A DNA stretch of 64,000 nt from Ramlibacter sp. GTDB lineage: Bacteria > Pseudomonadota > Gammaproteobacteria > Burkholderiales > Burkholderiaceae_C. The position numbers were made by a program, and so were the translations under genes. Shown piece after piece: positions 59,468 through 64,000 of this stretch (within the stretch, counting starts at the first letter, position 1; each line of letters begins with the position of its first letter). The stretch lies in the NCBI GenBank assembly GCA_019635415.1, contig JAHBZN010000002.1, positions 1,178,001 to 1,242,000 of the forward strand, written 5' to 3'. The notes below the pieces were generated by a model. The model was given only the letters and a program-made list of their open reading frames with translations. It had not been told where the DNA came from and did no database searches.

Positions 59468-60250
59468 ATGCCCCAGCACCGCACCGTGTTGCACCAGGCC
59501 CCCGGCCTGATGGTGGAGCGCGTGGTGCAGCACGCGCCGTCCCGCCAGTGGAGCGCGGCCTACGAAGTGGCGACCGCGCGCCTGGTCCTGCCCGTGGCGG
59601 GGGCGACCGAGTTCCGCATGGGTGACGCGTCAGTGTTGCTGGACCCGATCACGGTGCTGGGCCTGGGCACGGGCCAGCCGTACCAGATGAGGCCCTGGAC
59701 CGGCGCTGCGCGCACCAGCGTCGTCGTGAGCGCGCCGCCGGGCGCATCCTGGCCGGTGCCGGCAGAGGCCTGGGTGCTGACGCCGAGGGCGTTGTGGCTC
59801 CTGCGCTGCCACTGGTGCAGCCTGGCACGGGGTGACGAGCCCCCGCTGCCCACGGCCCGCCTGCTTCGCATGGCGCTGTCATCGGCACGCCGGGCCGCAC
59901 GCAGCGGCGGCACGACGGCGGCCCTGGTGCAGCGCGCGCAGCGCTTCATGGCCGGGCAACTGGCTTGCGGCGACGGTGCGCGCTGGACCCTGGACGACGT
60001 GGCCCAGGCCGCCTGCTGCTCGCCCTTCCACCTCGCGCACAGTTTTCGGCGCCACACCGGCCTGAGCCTGCATGTCTGGCGCCAGCGCCTGAGGCTGGCG
60101 GCGGCGCTGCAGCACCTGGAAGACGGTGAATCCAGCCTTGCGGCGCTGGCCCACGCGCTGGGATTCAGCAGCCAAAGCCATCTGGGCGCGGTCTTCCAGC
60201 GTGAGCTGGGCGTCACGCCCGCGCAGGCCCGCCGCCTGCTGGCGGATTGA
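59468..60250 (+). CDS. AraC-family transcriptional regulator
   Basis: 260 residues. N-terminal cupin-like ligand domain (about 10-95, weakly conserved) and C-terminal double HTH (VAQAACCSPFHLAHSFRRHTGLSLHVW; HALGFSSQSHLGAVFQRELGVTPAQAR). Lies upstream of an EamA exporter 88 bases away. Target unknown. Confidence 0.88.
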   Translation: MPQHRTVLHQAPGLMVERVVQHAPSRQWSAAYEVATARLVLPVAGATEFRMGDASVLLDPITVLGLGTGQPYQMRPWTGAARTSVVVSAPPGASWPVPAEAWVLTPRALWLLRCHWCSLARGDEPPLPTARLLRMALSSARRAARSGGTTAALVQRAQRFMAGQLACGDGARWTLDDVAQAACCSPFHLAHSFRRHTGLSLHVWRQRLRLAAALQHLEDGESSLAALAHALGFSSQSHLGAVFQRELGVTPAQARRLLAD

Positions 60251-60316
60251 GCGGCGTGGGGCCTGGCCCGCACAAGCTCGGAGATAAGCGCATGAATTTG
60301 ATAGCCGTCTGAGACC

Positions 60317-60338
60317 GCGCAGCGGCACACTGCCGCGC
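60317..60338 (+). other. Short inverted repeat before the second EamA gene
   Basis: GCGGCA/TGCCGC arms (loop CAC) end next to the ATG at 60339 and could fold in the leader. A stretch at 60293-60312 (GAATTTGATAGC...) resembles a decayed end of the dispersed repeat. Confidence 0.3.
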
Positions 60339-61238
60339 ATGTCACGAAACAGTTTGCTGGGCCTGTTGGCCGCTCTGTCGGCGGCGCTGATCGGCAGCGG
60401 CTGGCAGCTCCTGTCGCGCCACGGCGTGACGACCACGCTCGGGCCGCTGGAACTGGCCCTGCTGCGCTATGGCGTGCCGGCGCTGGTGCTGCTGCCCATG
60501 CTCTGCCGCGTCGGGCTCAGGCCGGCCGGTGTGTCAACGGCCCGGCTCGCGCTGCTGGTGCTGGGCGGCGGACTGCCGTTCGGGCTGCTGGTGCTGGCCG
60601 GTGCGCGGTGGGCACCGGCCGCGCACATCGGCATCTTCATGGCGGGCAGCGTGCCACTGTTCACGGCGCTGGGGGCCTGGGCGGCAGTGGGCGAAGCGCC
60701 CGGGCGCATGCGGTGGGCGGGGCTCGGGCTCGTGGCCTGCGGCCTCGTGCTGCTGGGCGTCCACAGTCTCCTGGCCGACGGCGCGAGCGGGCGCGGCGAT
60801 GCGTTGCTGGTCCTGGCAGGCCTGCTGTGGGCGCTTTATTCGCTGGCGTTCCGGGACAGCGGCCTCACGCCCTGGCAGGGCGCTGCGGTGGTGAACGCCT
60901 GGTCGAGCCTGCTGTTGCTGCCCGTGGTGGTGCTGGTGGGGGTGCCCCGGCTGTGGCGTGCGCCGTGGAGCGACGTGGCGGTGCAGGCGGCCGGGCAGGG
61001 CGTGATGGCGGGCCTGCTGGGGCTGGTGGCCTACATGGCGGCCATTGCCCGGCTGGGTGCGGCGCGGGCCTCGCTGTCGGCGGCCCTGGTGCCACCGCTG
61101 ACGGTTCTTGGTGCGGCCTGGCTGCTGCGCGAGCCGCTGGAGGCGCGCACCCTGTTGGCCTGCGGGCTGGTGGCGCTGGGGGTCGCCGTGGCCGCCCGCG
61201 CCGGGGTGGTGGCCGTGCGCCCCGCACGGTCCCGCTGA
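60339..61238 (+). CDS. EamA/DMT-family transporter
   Basis: 299 residues with ten hydrophobic helices in two EamA halves (ALLRYGVPALVLLPML; APAAHIGIFMAGSVPLFTALG; GALYSLAFR-like second half). Drug/metabolite exporter, substrate unknown. Paralogue of the transporter at 26.8 kb; that one has the repeat-derived loop and this one does not, which makes it a useful comparison. Confidence 0.88.
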   Translation: MSRNSLLGLLAALSAALIGSGWQLLSRHGVTTTLGPLELALLRYGVPALVLLPMLCRVGLRPAGVSTARLALLVLGGGLPFGLLVLAGARWAPAAHIGIFMAGSVPLFTALGAWAAVGEAPGRMRWAGLGLVACGLVLLGVHSLLADGASGRGDALLVLAGLLWALYSLAFRDSGLTPWQGAAVVNAWSSLLLLPVVVLVGVPRLWRAPWSDVAVQAAGQGVMAGLLGLVAYMAAIARLGAARASLSAALVPPLTVLGAAWLLREPLEARTLLACGLVALGVAVAARAGVVAVRPARSR

Positions 61239-61258
61239 CAGAAATTCAGGCTTGAACG

Positions 61259-61306
61259 CCCTGAAGTCGTTGATGAATGGTCACTTCTTGCTATGGATTT
61301 AATAGC
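61259..61306 (-). repeat. Dispersed hairpin repeat, copy H (EamA/DUF2868 spacer)
   Basis: Reverse copy: minus strand GCTATTAAATCCATAGC, AAGAAGTGACC matches copies A and F; the distal half is diverged. It lies in the 129-base spacer between two + strand genes. Confidence 0.8.
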
Positions 61307-61367
61307 GTATTGGAGCATGCCTCCCTTCGGGGCCGGTGGGAGATGCCGTGGGCTACGATAGCCCACG

Positions 61368-63728
61368 ATGCACAGTCCGGGAACCTCCGCCCCGCCGCCA
61401 CAGGTGCCGTCCAGCGATGGGCCGGCGGCTCACCTCCTGTTTCTGGAGGAGGCCCAGGCACGGCGCGTGGTGCTGGCCCAGGCCATCGAGACCACCGACC
61501 TCCAGGGACGCTGGGTGACCCCGCCCGAACGCGATGCAATCGACCTGCAGGCGGTGGAAGCCGCGCGCGCCGCCCAGGCTGCCGACGGGACCGTGCCCGT
61601 GGCCCCCGCCCTGCACCGGCGCGCGGAACTGGTGCTCGCCGCGGCCGGCGCGCGACAGGGCGGCGTGGCGGCATTGCAGCGGACAGCCTCCTGGCCCCGC
61701 TGGTTGCCCTGGGCGCTGCCCCTGGCCGCCCTGGTGCTGGGCGTGGCCACCGACCGCGTTGCCAACCCGCACCGCGTGGACCTGCTGTCGTTGCCCCTGC
61801 TGGGCCTCGTGGTGTGGAACCTGTTGATGTATGCCGTGCTTGCGGCGGCGGCCCTGCGCGCACGGATGCGGCCCGCGGCGCCACAGGCCGCGTCGGCCCC
61901 GCTGGCCGGGCTGCGCCACTGGCTGCAGGACGCCCGGGCGAGCTTGCCGCGCTGGCGCCGGGACACGGCAGCGCGGTCCTGGGCCGAGGTGGCTGCGGCG
62001 TTCACGCTGCGCTGGCAGGCGCTCACGGCCCCGCTGGCCGCACAGCGCTTGAAGCTTGTGCTGCACCTTTCGGCGGCGGCCTGGGGTGCGGGGGTGGCAC
62101 TTTCATTGCTGCTGCGCGGTACGGTGGTGGCCTACCGCGCGGGTTGGGAGAGCACGTTTCTGGACGCGCAGCAGGTGCATGCGGTGCTCAGCCTGCTGTT
62201 CATGCCGGTGGTGGCGTTGTTCTCGCTTGATCCGTTCACCGTGCAGGACATCGCGCGCATGCAGTTCGATGTTGCGGGCTCTGGCATGGCTGACGGCGGG
62301 CGCCGGTGGGCGCTGCTTTACGTCGGCCTGCTCGGCCTGATGGTGGTGCTGCCCCGACTGATCCTGTCCGGGCTGGCAGCCTGGCGGGCACGGCGGTTGT
62401 CGCGTCGGGTGGGGCTCGACCTGGGCGATCCGTATTTCCAGCGGCTGATCGACCAGCTCATTCCCGCGCAACTGCGTGTGGCCGTGCTGGCGCAGCGCGA
62501 CGAGGACCGCGCGGCGCTTTTGCGTGTGCTTTGGCCGCAGGCGACCCATGGGCCGCCGGCCGACGCCGTACTGTTGCGCACGCCCACGGGCGACGCCCTG
62601 CGCCTCGCGCCGCCGGCCGAAGCGGATGTGCTGCTGCAGGTGCTGGGGCAGGCGGCAGATCTGGAAGCGGCCCCTGCGGGCTGGCGGCCGGGCCAGGCGG
62701 TGTTGCTGCTGGTGCGCTCGCCGGCGGACGGCGCGGACGCTGATGACTCGGCGCTGCTCGCCCTGTGCGAACGGCAGCACCACGGGAACGGGCCGGTCAG
62801 GGCGGTGCTGGGCTTTGCCGACTTTGCCCGTTGCTGGGTCCAGGAAACGGCCTGGCTGCACGCCATGGCCCGATGCGTCCCGCGAGCCAGCGTGCAGGGC
62901 TGGGCGCGGCTGGCGCAGGCCTGGCAGGCCCGCAACCTGACGCGCTTTGACCGGGCGATGGGCCTGCTGGCCAGGGAACTGGCCGATGCGGCAGCTCAGT
63001 CGGAGGCCGCGGACAGCGCGCCCCTGTCGGTGAAACACCTGCTCAGCGGGGCCGAGCGCGAAGCCCAGGAACAGGCCCGCCGCGCGGCCATGGCGCGGGT
63101 GGTGCAGCGACTGCAACGCGCCGAAGCCGCAACGCTGGGCGAGTTGTTGGCGCTGCACGGCATCGACGCGGCCGCTGCCGGGACGCTGGAGAGCCGGCTC
63201 GAGGAAAAATTCGCCGTTCAGTCAGCCATCAATTCGCCGCAGGCGGGCATGGCTGGCGCGGCGACGGGGGCGGCCATGGGGGCCTCGGTGGACCTGTTGA
63301 CCGGCGGGCTCACGCTGGGCGCGGCCGCGGCGCTGGGCGCGTTGGTGGGCGGTGGCGCCGCTTTTCTGGGGGCCGCCTGGAAGAATCGCACCGGCGACCA
63401 AGGCGTCACCACGGTGCGCCTGAGCGATGACATGCTGCTGGCGCTGTGCGAGGCGGCCTTGCTGCGCTACCTCGCGGTCATCCATTGGGAGCGTGGCCCG
63501 GCGGGCGCCCGTCTGGGCGACTTCCCGGCGGCCTGGCGCAGTGAGGTGGTGGCCGCGGTGGCCACGCGGCGCGCCGAGTTGCTGGCGCTGTGGGCCTCGG
63601 TGCGCGAGGCGGCGGCCAGCGCAGAGGGCGCCGCGGAACCCGTGGCCGGGCTGGCCGAGCAGCTCAAGGACACGATGCGCCGGTTGCTGGCGCGCCTGTA
63701 TCCCGCCACCGCCCAGGGGCCGGGCTAG
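61368..63728 (+). CDS. DUF2868/DUF3482-like membrane fusion protein without GTPase domain
   Basis: 786 residues. Residues about 20-500 look like DUF2868 (HLLFLEEAQARRVVLAQAIE start, five hydrophobic segments about 110-335, DPYFQRLI then a soluble domain). Residues about 530-786 look like the C-terminal part of DUF3482 proteins (FDRAMGLLARELADAA; LALHGIDAAAAGTLESRLEEKFAV; a glycine-rich hydrophobic hairpin AGAATGAAMGASVDLLTGG). DUF3482 proteins normally begin with a GTPase domain; no Walker A, DxxG or NKxD was seen here. Function unknown. Domain names are from memory. Confidence 0.75.
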   Translation: MHSPGTSAPPPQVPSSDGPAAHLLFLEEAQARRVVLAQAIETTDLQGRWVTPPERDAIDLQAVEAARAAQAADGTVPVAPALHRRAELVLAAAGARQGGVAALQRTASWPRWLPWALPLAALVLGVATDRVANPHRVDLLSLPLLGLVVWNLLMYAVLAAAALRARMRPAAPQAASAPLAGLRHWLQDARASLPRWRRDTAARSWAEVAAAFTLRWQALTAPLAAQRLKLVLHLSAAAWGAGVALSLLLRGTVVAYRAGWESTFLDAQQVHAVLSLLFMPVVALFSLDPFTVQDIARMQFDVAGSGMADGGRRWALLYVGLLGLMVVLPRLILSGLAAWRARRLSRRVGLDLGDPYFQRLIDQLIPAQLRVAVLAQRDEDRAALLRVLWPQATHGPPADAVLLRTPTGDALRLAPPAEADVLLQVLGQAADLEAAPAGWRPGQAVLLLVRSPADGADADDSALLALCERQHHGNGPVRAVLGFADFARCWVQETAWLHAMARCVPRASVQGWARLAQAWQARNLTRFDRAMGLLARELADAAAQSEAADSAPLSVKHLLSGAEREAQEQARRAAMARVVQRLQRAEAATLGELLALHGIDAAAAGTLESRLEEKFAVQSAINSPQAGMAGAATGAAMGASVDLLTGGLTLGAAAALGALVGGGAAFLGAAWKNRTGDQGVTTVRLSDDMLLALCEAALLRYLAVIHWERGPAGARLGDFPAAWRSEVVAAVATRRAELLALWASVREAAASAEGAAEPVAGLAEQLKDTMRRLLARLYPATAQGPG

Positions 63729-63750
63729 GCTGCGGCGTCAGCCGGCGGGA

Positions 63751-63921
63751 TCAGCCCCCCTTGTGCGGGCGCTTGCCGGGGTTCTTCTTGCTGCGCGTGG
63801 CCTTGCCACGTTCCAGGCTGATCTTCTGGCCGCCGCCGTCGCGGTGGCGCGTGTAGCCTTCAACGGCGGGAGGCGCCGGGGTGCGCTTGCGGTCGGCTTC
63901 GGTAACGATCTTGTTGCCCAT
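63751..63921 (-). CDS. Small basic protein (56 aa)
   Basis: 56-residue frame from ATG 63921 (ribosome-binding region GGAGTACCTC): MGNKIVTEADRKRTPAP start, rich in Lys/Arg/Gly/Pro with a basic C-terminus (RGKATRSKKNPGKRPHKGG). No membrane segment. Codon use fits the region. Probably nucleic-acid- or ribosome-associated (inference); family not recognised. Confidence 0.65.
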   Translation of the reverse strand: MGNKIVTEADRKRTPAPPAVEGYTRHRDGGGQKISLERGKATRSKKNPGKRPHKGG

Positions 63922-64000
63922 GAGGTACTCCGGTTCTGATTGGGAAAACCGGCTATTTTGCCATGCGGGGATCGCGGCTTCGGCCGCTCTACTTGCTGGC

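Noticed and set aside
60293..60312. Ninth copy of the hairpin repeat
   Set aside because: Only GAATTTGATAGC and scattered bases match; too degenerate to count as a copy.

Overview
The window is a high-GC chromosomal segment of a betaproteobacterium, most likely Comamonadaceae (Burkholderiales). This rests on three things: the gene order from the pilus TPR protein through rodZ, ispG, hisS, yfgM, bamB, der, hfq, hflX, hflK, hflC, a DUF2065 gene, hisZ and purA; the many overlapping start/stop codons; and a dispersed hairpin repeat of about 50-60 bp, with eight clear copies here, that I associate with Comamonadaceae. No rRNA, tRNA, CRISPR array, integrase, transposase or prophage gene was seen. 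Genus is not resolvable from this alone.

Layout. Bases 1-15.7 kb are a + strand housekeeping block: cell shape (rodZ), isoprenoid synthesis (ispG), histidine charging and synthesis (hisS, hisZ), outer-membrane assembly (yfgM, bamB), GTPases (der, hflX), RNA chaperone (hfq), membrane protease regulators (hflK, hflC), purine synthesis (purA), a phosphoribosyltransferase and a cystathionine beta-lyase. Bases 15.7-24.2 kb hold a small charged protein, a lactonase/mnmH/esterase operon, an ABC ATPase, a Ser/Thr kinase-cyclase fusion paired with a heme-c type HAMP receptor, rlmB and a class III-like sirtuin. Bases 24.2-31.5 kb are accessory: split chromate transporter, AraC/GyrI pair, EamA exporter, MarR-GNAT fusion, GNAT-cupin fusion, AraC regulator and SMP-30 lactonase. 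Bases 31.5-37.2 kb are fatty acyl-CoA degradation genes (bifunctional FadB-type enzyme, thiolase, acyl-CoA dehydrogenase) and an M19 dipeptidase. Bases 37.2-48.4 kb hold an MscS channel, a lipoprotein esterase, a ureidoglycolate-lyase-like protein, MFS, GSTs, gspA/gspB, an ArsR-SRPBCC-GST operon, a ferritin-like protein and a REC-degenerate cyclase. Bases 48.4-64 kb hold LysR-regulated oxidoreductases, an FMN riboswitch with a type II lumazine synthase, a crotonase, a CHRD lipoprotein, a flavin hydroxylase/MarR operon with paired palindromes, ygiQ, an AraC regulator, an EamA exporter and a DUF2868/DUF3482-type membrane fusion.

Most worth a second look: (1) the heme-c/HAMP receptor and kinase-cyclase pair at 19.5-22.6 kb, which looks like a self-contained signalling unit; (2) the hairpin repeats, six of eight of which lie in or at the edge of reading frames (bamB signal peptide, EamA loop, MFS start, and the stop codons of the sirtuin, gspB and ygiQ); (3) the riboswitch-controlled orphan ribH2; (4) several domain fusions with lost catalytic residues or lost domains.
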